64,000 bases of DNA. Origin: Flavobacterium johnsoniae UW101. Its GTDB lineage: Bacteria; Bacteroidota; Bacteroidia; Flavobacteriales; Flavobacteriaceae. The notes below the pieces were generated by a model, which saw only the letters and a list, made by a program, of their open reading frames with translations, ran no database searches and was not told where the DNA came from. Numbering within the stretch: the first letter of the stretch is position 1; the number at the start of each line of letters is the position of its first letter. Both the position numbers and the translations under genes were made by a program. The DNA lies in assembly GCF_000016645.1 (NCBI RefSeq), contig NC_009441.1, forward strand, positions 5,828,001-5,892,000. Reading direction: 5' to 3'. Below are positions 28,397 to 37,239 of the stretch, piece by piece.

Positions 28397-29833
28397 TTAA
28401 CCTCTAGTCAGCCAGCCTCTTTTATGAGCTGTAATGATTGAATACGGAGCGATCCAAAACAATCCGAAAGTGTAGAAAACACTATATGAATACGCCCAGA
28501 ATGCTTCTGTAAAAGAATATCTTTTTGCATAAAACAATACTGAAAAGCTTGATACAATTAATATTCCTAATAACGCTGAACTAATAAATAATAATGGATG
28601 CGTTGCAATAAAATAGAACATAAAGATAAAGAAAGGATACGTCATGATGATTCTGATAGACTGTTCTGTAAACAATAATCTTGCTCCAACTTTAGATTCT
28701 TTTCTAAAATCTTTCCAAACGTATTTTGCCATCATAATATTCTCACGAACATTACTTCTTCCCCATCTAATGAACATTTTGTATAAACCTTTGTAATCTT
28801 CAGGAACATTTGTTAAAACATAAGCATTACGCTGAAACAATACATGGTGTCCTTGTTTTAAGATCATATTTGTCATGGCACGGTCTTCACCAATATCAGA
28901 CGGCTGTCCCATAAAAGTCTGGTCGATCCATTCTGGCAGACAGGCAAAAACGGCATTTCTTCTGTAAGCAGCCAAAGCTCCCGGAGTACAAAGTACTGAA
29001 CCTAACGAACTTTCTGCAGAACGCATGAACTCAAAACTCATTACAAAACTTACATTAAGCATTTTTGGCAGAATTGCTTTTTCGTTGTTCAAAACCTGAA
29101 CATTTCCTGCAACGGCACCGCATTTTTCGTCAACAACAAACGGGCTTACTAAGTTTCTTAAAGTATCTTTTTTCACAATTGAATCACTATCAACTGTTAC
29201 AAAAACTTCTCCTTTTCCTAAGTTAAATCCACGGTATAATGCGTGGCGTTTACCTTTATTTTGAGGTTGTTGAAAAATTGAAACACGATCTCCCAATTTA
29301 ATTTTAGCCTGCTGAATCCAGTACCATGTATCATCTTTACTTCCATCATCAATAGCTAAAAGCTCTAATTTGTGTGCTGGGAAATCACTTTCTGCTAAAC
29401 TCATTAAAGTTTCGTAAACCAATTTTCCTTCGTTGTAAGCCGGAACAATCACGGTACAAGTTGGCAGTAATTCATCAGAAACTGATTCAATTGGTTTGTA
29501 TTTAAAATAAAGGTATAAATTGTAAAGAAACATACCGCCTTTAAAAAGAAATAATGCTACCGTTACGGCAAGAAAAATAATTCCGCCTGTAGAATTTAAT
29601 CTTTCTAAATGAAGCTGATCAAAATCCGGCTGAAATTGAAAAACGAAAAAAGCTCCGGTCAGCAGTAACAAAAATGTACCTGCAAGGATCATAAATCCGA
29701 AAGCACTTTTTGGTCTTTCAATATGTTTTTTGGTTGAGTTGTTGTTTATTTTAAAAATAGAAGGGCTTATTTGTACATCGGCGCTATTGCTGCCAGTGTA
29801 AAATTGTTTCGAGATAATTGTTTCGCTTTCCAT
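28397..29833 (-). CDS. membrane glycosyltransferase family 2 (hyaluronan/PNAG-synthase-like)
   Basis: The 478-residue protein has two N-terminal membrane helices (about 45-67, 82-108), a GT2 domain (VIVPAYNEGKL, LLAIDDGSKDDT, NKGKRHALYRG, TVDSDSIV, GEDRAMTNMIL) and the processive-type FIRWGRSN, equivalent to the QxxRW motif. Three or so helices follow at the C-terminus. Such enzymes add sugars from UDP donors and export the chain (hyaluronan, PNAG, cellulose). There is no adjacent export or modification gene, so the product is unknown; NodC/HAS-like GlcNAc polymers are possible. Confidence 0.85.
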   Translation of the reverse strand: MESETIISKQFYTGSNSADVQISPSIFKINNNSTKKHIERPKSAFGFMILAGTFLLLLTGAFFVFQFQPDFDQLHLERLNSTGGIIFLAVTVALFLFKGGMFLYNLYLYFKYKPIESVSDELLPTCTVIVPAYNEGKLVYETLMSLAESDFPAHKLELLAIDDGSKDDTWYWIQQAKIKLGDRVSIFQQPQNKGKRHALYRGFNLGKGEVFVTVDSDSIVKKDTLRNLVSPFVVDEKCGAVAGNVQVLNNEKAILPKMLNVSFVMSFEFMRSAESSLGSVLCTPGALAAYRRNAVFACLPEWIDQTFMGQPSDIGEDRAMTNMILKQGHHVLFQRNAYVLTNVPEDYKGLYKMFIRWGRSNVRENIMMAKYVWKDFRKESKVGARLLFTEQSIRIIMTYPFFIFMFYFIATHPLLFISSALLGILIVSSFSVLFYAKRYSFTEAFWAYSYSVFYTFGLFWIAPYSIITAHKRGWLTRG

Positions 29834-29990
29834 GTCCTGTTTGTTTTAATTCTCTAAAATGGCTTTTATCAAATGCTCTCTTTCTTTTGTATTTTGTTTA
29901 GTAAACAATTAAAAGTTAAAGAGTGACACTATCCCAATTTGCAAGCGACGTGCCATTTAGGTTTTAAACTGACTTTAAGCGTTTTACGTT

Positions 29991-30061
29991 TTTTACACAG
30001 ATTTGATGTGTGTAAAAATTTTACACTTTGTAGAATGTTTATACAGTTTTTAGTGTGTAAA
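29991..30061. promoter_or_regulatory. cluster of four TTTACAC(A) sites in the 550-nt gap 29834-30383
   Basis: Four copies of a TTTTACACA-like word occur in 71 nt: 29991-29999 (plus), 30008-30017 (minus), 30018-30027 (plus) and 30053-30061 (minus). They form two inverted pairs and lie 160-230 nt before the glycosyltransferase start. They look like operator sites. The remaining gap toward 30383 is A+T-rich, with a TATCTTAGC (-7-like) about 70 nt before the response-regulator gene. Confidence 0.45.
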
Positions 30062-30383
30062 CAGTAGTAAAATAAGGGATTTTTGCTGTGGCGAAGTGAT
30101 GCCTTAAAATATAAAAACGCAAAATTGAATCGAAAATTGTATCTCTATTTCAAAGAAATGATCTTGTTTTTTTGTTTTTAGAAAAAGTAAAAACTTTACT
30201 TACAAAAAAGCCTTAAACAAAAAGTATTGCCATAAATGTTTTTAAATTATCGATTAAATACGTTAATTTTATAGGTATTTATTTAATTATACTGCGAAAA
30301 TTAATTTTATCTTAGCAAGAAAACATTCATTTTCGCTTTTACTTTTTAAACCTAAGCAGAATACCCAAAATATTTTATACTGA

Positions 30384-30833
30384 ATGAACAAACAGATTTA
30401 CAACATTTTACTAGCTGATGACGACGAGGACGACTGCTCTTTTTTTGAAGAAGCTTTAGATGAATTATCGCTTGCCACAACTCTTGTAACTGTAAATGAC
30501 GGAGTTCAATTAATGGACTTTCTGGCAGATAAATCTGGAAATGATTTACCTGATATTCTTTTTTTAGATTTGAATATGCCTAGAAAAAACGGTTCAGAAT
30601 GTCTTACAGAAATTAGACAGATTGAAAAACTAAAAGATTTTCCGATAGTAATTTTTTCGACTTCTCTCGACAGCGAAATCGTAGACGTTATGTACGATAA
30701 AGATGCTACATATTATATTCGCAAACCCGGCGATTTTTCAAAATTAAAATCGGTTATAGAAAATGCCCTTATTACTGCCTCCGAAAATAATTTCAAAAAA
30801 CCTGCACGAGCACATTTTATAATTCAACCCTAA
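30384..30833 (+). CDS. single-domain response regulator (Rcp1-like)
   Basis: The 149-residue protein is a lone receiver domain: acidic cluster LADDDEDDC near residue 11, phospho-acceptor Asp in ILFLDLNMPRKNG (about residue 60), conserved Thr/Ser (IFSTS) and Lys (RKPGD). It has no output domain, so it acts by protein contact or as a phosphate relay. It is 11 nt before a large PAS histidine kinase, its likely partner, as in Rcp1-Cph1 pairs. Confidence 0.9.
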   Translation: MNKQIYNILLADDDEDDCSFFEEALDELSLATTLVTVNDGVQLMDFLADKSGNDLPDILFLDLNMPRKNGSECLTEIRQIEKLKDFPIVIFSTSLDSEIVDVMYDKDATYYIRKPGDFSKLKSVIENALITASENNFKKPARAHFIIQP

Positions 30834-30844
30834 ATCCTTTTGTA

Positions 30845-33800
30845 ATGAGCCACGCCAATAAGGAACATTATTTTTTAGCCGATGGCGGAGAAATGGGCGA
30901 ATTAATACGCTCCAAAGACTGGAGCAAAACTCCCATAGGTGATCCTGAAAACTGGCCTCAAAGTCTGCGTACCATAACTTCGGTAATGCTCAATAACCCG
31001 TTTGGAATGTATATAGCGTGGGGAAATGAATTTACGCAGTTATACAATGATGCTTTTCGTAAAATTATTGGTTCAGATAAACATCCTGATGCTTTAGGAA
31101 ATTCTCCAGAAAAAACATTTTCTGAAATCTGGCATATTACAAATCCCATGTTTGAGGAAGTAATGAACGGAAAATCAATCAGTTTTCCAGATTTTGTTGT
31201 TCCGCTAAACAGAAATGGCGTTGTTGAAACCTGTTATTTCGATTTTTCTTATTCACCAATACGAATAGAAAATGGCAAAGTAGGCGGTATTTTAGTAACC
31301 GTAATTGAAACTACTGCAAAGAAAAAAGCTGCTGATCTTTTAAAAGAAAAAAATGAGCGTTTTAAAAACAACATCATGCAGGCGCCATTGGCAATGTGTA
31401 TTTTTAGAGGAAAAGATCATATTGTAGAAATTGCCAACGAAAAAATGATACAGCTCTGGGGAACCACTTCAGAAAAAGTACTCAACAAATCTATTTTTGA
31501 AGTTCTGCCCGAAATTAAAGATCAGGGATTAGAAGAGCTTATTCAAAACGTTTACACAACCGGAAAAAAGTTTATTGCCAATGAACGTTTGGTTGAGCTT
31601 TCTCGAGATGGAAAAACAGAACATACTTATGTCAATTTTATTTATGAAGCCTTAACCGAATGTACCGGAAGTATTTCGGGCGTTGTCGCTATTGCAATAG
31701 AAGTTACAGATCAGGTTGAAGCCCGATCAAAATTACAGCAAAGTGAACAAAAAATCAGACAGCTTGTAGAAAATGCTCCTTTTCCTATTGGAGTTTATGT
31801 TGGCAGAGAAATGCGTATCGAACTTGCCAACGATTCTATCATAAAAGTATGGGGAAAAGGTCCGGATGTTATTGGAAAATCATACAGAGAAATTCTGCCA
31901 GAACTTAATAATCAATCGGTTTTTGAACAGGTTGAAAGTGTTTTAAATACCGGAAAATCTTTTCACAACAAAAATGCCCGGATTGATATAATGATTAACA
32001 ATAAACTAGAAACTTTTTATTTCAATTACAGTTTTACGCCTTTGTTTGACACAAACGAAAAAGTATATGCTGTAATGAACACTGCAGCCGATGTTACTGA
32101 TTTGCATCTGGCATCTAAAAAAATTGAAATTGCCGATAAACGTTTCCGTGATACCGTAAAACAAGCGCCTCTTGGAATTACAATTCTCCGCGGACCAGAA
32201 TATATTGTAGAATCAGCAAACGAAGCGTATCTAAAATTAGTTGACAAAGAAGAAAATAGTTTTGTTGGAAAACCTTTGTTTGATTCTCTTCCAGAAGTAA
32301 GAGAAACGGTAGATTCTTTATTAAAAAATGTTTTAACAACGGGTATTCCCTATCATGGAAATGAAGTTCCTGTTCCTTTAAATCGATATGGAAAACAAGG
32401 AATCTGGTATTTTGATTTTCTGTATTATCCGCTTAGAGAAGAAGACGGCGAAATAACCGGAATTATTGTAACGGTAACAGAAGTAAGCGAAAAAGTCGAT
32501 GCCCGAAAAAAAATCGAGCAAAACGAAGACCGCTTAAATATTATAGTTGAAGCCAGCGAATTAGGAACCTGGGATTTAAACGTAAAAACCGGCGAACTTC
32601 ATTATTCTCAAAGATATCTGGAAATTCTGGGCAATTACAAGGATCCTATTATATTATCTCACGAAGAAATATTAAAACACCTGCATCCGGATGATATGCA
32701 AATTCGAAATGCAGCTTTTAAAGAAGCTATTTTATCCGGAAATCTTCATTATGAAGCTCGAATTATCTGGCCGGACAATTCTATTCACTGGGTAGAAGGA
32801 AAAGGAAAAGTTTTTTATGATAAAAATGATAATCCCGACAAGTTAATTGGAACGGTACGCGATATTACAAGCGAAAAAAATCATCAGCAGGAATTAGAAC
32901 AAAGCGAAAAAAGATTTAGAAATCTGGTAATGCAGTCCCCTATCCCAAAAGCCATTTTAAAAGGGAGCGATATGGTTATTGAAATAGCCAATTTAGCTTT
33001 GCTTAAAAACATTTGGAAGAAAAAAGAAAGCGACGTTCAGGGTAAAAAACTCTTAGAAATTTTTCCGGAACTCTCTTCTCAAAAATATGGCAGAATATTA
33101 AATGAAGTATATCTTTCCGGAGAAGTACATTCTGAAATAGAATCTCCTATTCTTATCAATGGCGACGATGGTGAGCATTTGTTTTATATTGATTTTGAAT
33201 ATGCTCCAATGTACGATACCGATAATAGTATATCCGGAATTAGAGCCACAATTGTTGATGTAACAGAAAAAGTCCAGGCACGAAACAAAATCGCCGAAAG
33301 CGAAAAGCGTTTCCGTTCTTTAACCGAAAGTATTCCACAGTTAATTTGGGAAACCGATGAAAAAGGAAATGGTTTATTTGCCTCTGGAAAATGGGCTGAA
33401 TATACCGGAATAAAACCAACTGGCGATGCTGAATGGAAATCTATGATTCATCCCGAAGATTTTAAAGAAAATATAAAAATCTGGAATCATAGTTTGCATA
33501 CAGGACAAGTTTTTAGATCTGATGTCAGAGTACTTAGAAAAGACGGCAGTTACAGATGGCATACCGTATTGGGTGAACCAGTTTTAGATGCCGATAATAA
33601 AATTGTAAAATGGGTTGGCGCCTTTACTGATATTCATACCGAAAAAGCTTTTACAAACGAGCTGGAACAACAAGTTACAGCAAGAACGCGGGAATTAAGC
33701 CAAATGTACGAATCGCTTAAAAAAAGCGAAGAACGTTACCATTTAATGGTCGAAGAAGTACAAGATTACGCCATTTTATATTTAAGCCGCGACGGAATAG

Positions 33801-34864
33801 TAGAAAACTGGAATATTGGTGCTGAAAAAATTAAAGGTTATAAAGCACAGGAAATTACCGGAAAATATTTTGGCATATTTTACACTCCCGAAGATCAAAA
33901 AAACAATATTCCAAGTACTTTACTAGAACTCGCCAGAGAAAAAGGAAGAGCAGTTCAGCAAGGCTGGCGCGTGCGCAAAAATGGTACTTTATTTTGGGCC
34001 AGTGTAGTAATTACAGCCATTCATAATAAAGATAATGAGGTTATTGGATTCTCAAAAGTAACGCATGACTTAACCGAGAAAAAAAGAGCCGATGATAAAA
34101 TAAAACTGAATGCTCTCGAACTGGAACAAAAAAATGCAGAACTGGAACACATGAACAAAGAACTTCAGTCCTTTGCTTATATTTCCAGCCATGATTTACA
34201 GGAACCGCTTCGAAAAATTCAGACTTTTGCTTCGCAGATTATTGAAAAAGAATTTGAAAATTTATCTGATTCTGGAAAAGATAAATTTCAAAGAATGCAA
34301 AATGCGGCTAAACGCATGCAGACTTTAATTCATGATTTGTTATCGTATTCAAGAACAAACATTCAGGATAGAACTTTTGAGCAAACCAGTCTTTCTAAAA
34401 TTATTGAAGAAGTAAAGGAAGATCTCCGTGAAGAACTCGAACAAAAAAATGCCGTAATTGAAAGTAACGAAATTGCAGATGTAAGTATTATACCATTTCA
34501 GTTTAGACAGCTGCTTTATAATCTGGTCAGCAATTCGCTTAAGTTTTCAAAACCAGATGTACCTGCTTTAATAAAAATTGAAAGCAAAATCGCAAAAGGT
34601 TCTGAGTTTGAAGAAAAGTCATTAGAAAGTGAAACTCAATATTGCCATATTAAAGTTTCTGACAACGGAATTGGTTTTGAACCGCAGTACAGTAAAAAAA
34701 TATTTGATGTTTTTCAGCGTTTACATGGACGAGACCAATATAACGGAACCGGAATAGGTCTAGCAATCGTAAAAAAAATTGTTGAAAACCACAACGGAAT
34801 TATAACTGCCAAAGGCGAACAAAACCAAGGAGCATCTTTTGATATTTATATTCCGGTATCATAA
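30845..34864 (+). CDS. soluble multi-PAS sensor histidine kinase
   Basis: The 1339-residue protein lacks membrane segments and a signal peptide. About eight PAS repeats are visible, several starting with a RFxxxVxQAPLxIxIxxG-like pattern (near residues 30, 175, 305, 430, 560, 690, 820, 975). A coiled-coil follows, then a HisKA domain (FAYISSHDLQEPLRK, phosphorylated His1116) and HATPase_c (NLVSNSLKFS, DNGIGFEP, GTGIGLAIVKK). It senses cytoplasmic or membrane-permeant signals through PAS ligands or redox. The single receiver protein just upstream is the likely phosphate acceptor. Confidence 0.92.
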   Translation: MSHANKEHYFLADGGEMGELIRSKDWSKTPIGDPENWPQSLRTITSVMLNNPFGMYIAWGNEFTQLYNDAFRKIIGSDKHPDALGNSPEKTFSEIWHITNPMFEEVMNGKSISFPDFVVPLNRNGVVETCYFDFSYSPIRIENGKVGGILVTVIETTAKKKAADLLKEKNERFKNNIMQAPLAMCIFRGKDHIVEIANEKMIQLWGTTSEKVLNKSIFEVLPEIKDQGLEELIQNVYTTGKKFIANERLVELSRDGKTEHTYVNFIYEALTECTGSISGVVAIAIEVTDQVEARSKLQQSEQKIRQLVENAPFPIGVYVGREMRIELANDSIIKVWGKGPDVIGKSYREILPELNNQSVFEQVESVLNTGKSFHNKNARIDIMINNKLETFYFNYSFTPLFDTNEKVYAVMNTAADVTDLHLASKKIEIADKRFRDTVKQAPLGITILRGPEYIVESANEAYLKLVDKEENSFVGKPLFDSLPEVRETVDSLLKNVLTTGIPYHGNEVPVPLNRYGKQGIWYFDFLYYPLREEDGEITGIIVTVTEVSEKVDARKKIEQNEDRLNIIVEASELGTWDLNVKTGELHYSQRYLEILGNYKDPIILSHEEILKHLHPDDMQIRNAAFKEAILSGNLHYEARIIWPDNSIHWVEGKGKVFYDKNDNPDKLIGTVRDITSEKNHQQELEQSEKRFRNLVMQSPIPKAILKGSDMVIEIANLALLKNIWKKKESDVQGKKLLEIFPELSSQKYGRILNEVYLSGEVHSEIESPILINGDDGEHLFYIDFEYAPMYDTDNSISGIRATIVDVTEKVQARNKIAESEKRFRSLTESIPQLIWETDEKGNGLFASGKWAEYTGIKPTGDAEWKSMIHPEDFKENIKIWNHSLHTGQVFRSDVRVLRKDGSYRWHTVLGEPVLDADNKIVKWVGAFTDIHTEKAFTNELEQQVTARTRELSQMYESLKKSEERYHLMVEEVQDYAILYLSRDGIVENWNIGAEKIKGYKAQEITGKYFGIFYTPEDQKNNIPSTLLELAREKGRAVQQGWRVRKNGTLFWASVVITAIHNKDNEVIGFSKVTHDLTEKKRADDKIKLNALELEQKNAELEHMNKELQSFAYISSHDLQEPLRKIQTFASQIIEKEFENLSDSGKDKFQRMQNAAKRMQTLIHDLLSYSRTNIQDRTFEQTSLSKIIEEVKEDLREELEQKNAVIESNEIADVSIIPFQFRQLLYNLVSNSLKFSKPDVPALIKIESKIAKGSEFEEKSLESETQYCHIKVSDNGIGFEPQYSKKIFDVFQRLHGRDQYNGTGIGLAIVKKIVENHNGIITAKGEQNQGASFDIYIPVS

Positions 34865-34884
34865 TCTTAAAATATAAATCATAA

Positions 34885-34921
34885 AAAAACGGAAATAACT
34901 TTATTGTTATTTCCGTTTTTT
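34885..34921. terminator. bidirectional terminator
   Basis: A 15-bp stem (34885-34899 with 34906-34920), 6-nt loop, with A- and T-runs, separates the kinase gene from the convergent lipoprotein gene. Confidence 0.92.
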
Positions 34922-34942
34922 ATTTCCACTAATTCAATCTAA

Positions 34943-35359
34943 CTATCTGCTGTAAACTGTAATTACACCAGTAGTTTTGTCTTTAATTTTTAACTCTTTA
35001 TTAGTTAAATTCATGATATCGCTTGTTGAACTTACATTACCAACAGTAATCGTTAAATCGTTATGAGATCTTACATAAGTACCTGTAGTTTCTGTTAAAG
35101 CACAATCAGACCCATTATAATCCCCCATTACAGCAGTATTACTTAATCTTAGATCTAAATAATCTCCAGGACATCCACTTTGATTTTGCGGTGCATCTAC
35201 CAAAACTTCCTGTCCATTAATAATTGTCCCTGTTTGGCGCAAGTTATATTTCCCTTGAATTGGAACTATTGTTTCTCCTTCATTGTCATCGTTACTACAA
35301 GATGTTGCGAACATTCCCACGCTTAAGGCTAATACGAATAATATACTTCTACTTTTCAT
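34943..35359 (-). CDS. lipocalin-like lipoprotein, hypothetical
   Basis: The 138-residue protein has a signal with lipobox ATSCSND (Cys21) and an acidic linker, then a short beta-rich domain starting IQGKYNLRQTGTIINGQEV, as in the small lipocalin-like lipoproteins common in Flavobacteria. Two Cys (GCPGDY, SDCAL) may form a disulfide. Function unknown. It is alone on its strand between a terminator and the next gene. Confidence 0.7.
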   Translation of the reverse strand: MKSRSILFVLALSVGMFATSCSNDDNEGETIVPIQGKYNLRQTGTIINGQEVLVDAPQNQSGCPGDYLDLRLSNTAVMGDYNGSDCALTETTGTYVRSHNDLTITVGNVSSTSDIMNLTNKELKIKDKTTGVITVYSR

Positions 35360-35492
35360 GTTGATTTGTTTTTTATTGATTTAATTTAATAATGCTAAAT
35401 TAAAAGGATATACTTACAAAAAATTTCATGATTTAAAGAATTTATTACATAAATCGCATTTTAGAGATTTATAAAATTATTTTTAAAAATTG

Positions 35493-36602
35493 CTACTCAC
35501 ATGGCTTGCCCTTTAAATATTTATTAAACATATAATTTGTTACCGGTCTTAAAGATACATTTGTTTCTGGATGTCTTCCGTTGCCATTATCATTAAAAAA
35601 ATCAACACCATTTGCTGTTTTCCCATACCAAACAAAAGCTTCTCCATTTTTCTTAAAACAAGTTGTAGTGTCACAAGCATTTAATTTTCTAAAATCTAAT
35701 AGGCTTTCATCAAGTGGAATTATTACACAAGAACCTGGTGTTATTTTAGAAGAACAATCTACAATTTCATAATGATCACCTGTCCACTGCATACAATGTT
35801 TTTTAAAGAAGGCAAAATAAACTACTCCACCAATTGAACAAAAAATTAAAATAATAACCGCAGCTGTTTTTCCTAATCGTTTTAGGAAATTTTCAAATAA
35901 AATCTGTCTAATTCTCCTAAAAAGCTTTTCCCTTTTTGGTTTAGATTCCTGTGCTTTAGATTTATCTGTTTCATCACAATTACTCTCGGTAGGATTTGTT
36001 TCAGATTGAGAAGTCTGTGTAATTTCATATTCTTTTATATTAGCACCATAACTGTCTTTTGCTATAAATGGGAGAGGCACGTATGTTTTTTCTTTTTCTG
36101 TTTCCTCGGTTTTTAAATTAGTTTTTTTTTTAATTTCGACCTCATCAATAAAACCATTAGAAGAAATTTCAGGCTTGTAATGTTTGTTTTTTCTTAGTTC
36201 TTCTATCAATTTCAAATTCTGTGGATCAATTTCTTTTCTAAACTTATTAAAAGGTCTAGGTTGAAAATCTACCAAAATTGCTGCTAATTCAACCGTACTA
36301 ATTTTAGCTGTTTCTCTTTCCGCTTTAAAAAAAGCACCTACCTTTTTAAACTTATCTGTGTATTGCTGTGAAGTATCTACCTCTCTTGGGATAAAATCAG
36401 CTTTAAAAAAGTTACGATATACTGCAAGGTCATCGACTGTAGGTTCTAAATTGAAAATTTCCCAGCATAAATCTCTTAAAGCTGCTTGTGAAGGATTGCT
36501 TAAGTAATCAGAATATTTTCCTTCATTTTTTTCAACTCTATATTTCTCTCGAATCGCTTCTTTATAGTCACTTTGAATATCATCTTGAGTAATTTTTCTC
36601 AT
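35493..36602 (-). CDS. hypothetical protein with one membrane helix
   Basis: The 369-residue protein has an N-terminal helical region (about 1-130; LRDLCWEIFNLEPTVDDLAVYRNFF) of unknown family, a charged low-complexity linker rich in Glu, Lys, Ser and Thr (about 160-240), and one hydrophobic helix (about 248-270). A C-terminal 100-residue domain with four Cys follows (KHCMQW, IVDCSS, NACDTTTC). The single helix suggests the Cys domain is outside the cytoplasm. It is divergent from the lipoprotein/TPR-kinase locus across a 354-nt regulatory gap. No function assigned. Confidence 0.65.
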   Translation of the reverse strand: MRKITQDDIQSDYKEAIREKYRVEKNEGKYSDYLSNPSQAALRDLCWEIFNLEPTVDDLAVYRNFFKADFIPREVDTSQQYTDKFKKVGAFFKAERETAKISTVELAAILVDFQPRPFNKFRKEIDPQNLKLIEELRKNKHYKPEISSNGFIDEVEIKKKTNLKTEETEKEKTYVPLPFIAKDSYGANIKEYEITQTSQSETNPTESNCDETDKSKAQESKPKREKLFRRIRQILFENFLKRLGKTAAVIILIFCSIGGVVYFAFFKKHCMQWTGDHYEIVDCSSKITPGSCVIIPLDESLLDFRKLNACDTTTCFKKNGEAFVWYGKTANGVDFFNDNGNGRHPETNVSLRPVTNYMFNKYLKGKPCE

Positions 36603-36662
36603 AAGCTATTAGGATTTTCAGGATTTATTATCGGTTTTTTCAAGTTTTTATCGGACGTCATC

Positions 36663-36723
36663 GGAGAATCAGGAAATCCCGGAAATCCGTATCAATACAG
36701 GCTCTAAACCGTTGTTACTTTGC
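36663..36723 (+). promoter_or_regulatory. tandem GGAAAT repeats and -7 box of lipoprotein/kinase locus 1
   Basis: Three 9-nt units start at 36663, 36672 and 36681 (GGAGAATCA, GGAAATCCC, GGAAATCCG). They are followed 34 nt later by TTACTTTGC (36715-36723), one mismatch from TAnnTTTGC. The same arrangement precedes locus 2 (49653-49734). Phased repeats just upstream of a promoter suggest an activator that binds side by side on one face of the helix. Confidence 0.6.
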
Positions 36724-36727
36724 TTCA

Positions 36728-36930
36728 ACAAAATTAGTTAACGTTTTGATCTGCAGGTCAAAAACAAATGTACAAAACTAGTTCAATCAACAAGTGTGGA
36801 AAACCGTAAAACGGAGTTTATCCGGGAAGTATAAATAATGTTTTATAGTTCTACGCACTTCACTTCCCAAACAAATTTGGTATTGCTCCTAACACAAAAT
36901 CCGGAAAAGTTCCGGCAGGCAATACCCAAT
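36728..36930 (+). promoter_or_regulatory. candidate structured 5' leader RNA, copy 1
   Basis: Helices that can form: P0 36744-36751/36756-36763 with a TGCA loop; P1 36792-36798/36854-36860; P2 36806-36812/36840-36846; a small hairpin 36812-36815/36821-36824; and P4 36879-36886/36919-36926 enclosing 36901-36906/36910-36915. GGAAGT at 36825-36830 can pair with ACTTCC (36862-36867) as a pseudoknot. Copy 2 at 49740-49932 keeps every helix with altered bases, including a paired A-T to G-C change in P2. The leader ends 30 nt before the small lipoprotein ATG. No match to a known RNA class is claimed. Confidence 0.55.
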
Positions 36931-36956
36931 GTTTAATCCTTTAATAATTAAAAAAA

Positions 36957-37154
36957 ATGAGAACATTATATCTATTGGGAGCGTGCGCGCTGTTGTCAAC
37001 TACATTATTTTCTTGTACTGCTGACGAATTCGAAAATGAAACAAAAAAGACTGAGGTAAAAAAAGAGGTAATTCCTAATGGCGGTCAAGCCAGCGATCCA
37101 CCTCCTCCAGGACCAGATGATGATCCAATTAATGTTAAACCACCAAAAAAATAA
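36957..37154 (+). CDS. small Pro-rich lipoprotein, copy 1
   Basis: The 65-residue product has a lipoprotein signal (lipobox LFSC, Cys20), an acidic/Lys-rich middle (ADEFENETKKTEVKK) and a Pro-rich tail (DPPPPGPDDDP). It matches the 60-residue protein at 49959-50141 in signal, charged segment and poly-Pro tail. Both are followed by a TPR sensor kinase gene, so it may be a surface or periplasmic ligand, or a partner of the kinase's TPR domain. Function inferred from pairing only. Confidence 0.7.
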   Translation: MRTLYLLGACALLSTTLFSCTADEFENETKKTEVKKEVIPNGGQASDPPPPGPDDDPINVKPPKK

Positions 37155-37200
37155 TAAATAAAGCCGCAATATTAAATTAATTACTAAATATTGTTAAATT

Positions 37201-37239
37201 CGGGGAAAGTAACTTTTATGCTGCGTTCCCCGTTTTTTT
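37201..37239 (+). terminator. terminator-like hairpin with the kinase start codon in its loop, copy 1
   Basis: CGGGGAA (37201-37207) pairs with TTCCCCG (37226-37232), followed by seven T (37233-37239). The ATG of the TPR kinase (37218) lies in the 18-nt loop, and the codons for Ser-Pro-Phe-Phe make up the 3' arm and T-tract. The same hairpin is present at the second kinase gene (50180-50219). It would end most transcripts after the lipoprotein gene unless ribosomes or a factor open it. Confidence 0.65.

Noticed and set aside
36795..36830. TGTGGAAAACCGTA inside leader copy 1 resembles the TAYGG palindrome and is followed 22 nt later by an A/T-rich TATAAATAA.
   Set aside because: The left arm is imperfect in both copies (TGTAA in copy 2) and no TAnnTTTG box follows; the same bases take part in leader helices. 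Kept only as a caveat that the element might be promoter DNA and not RNA.
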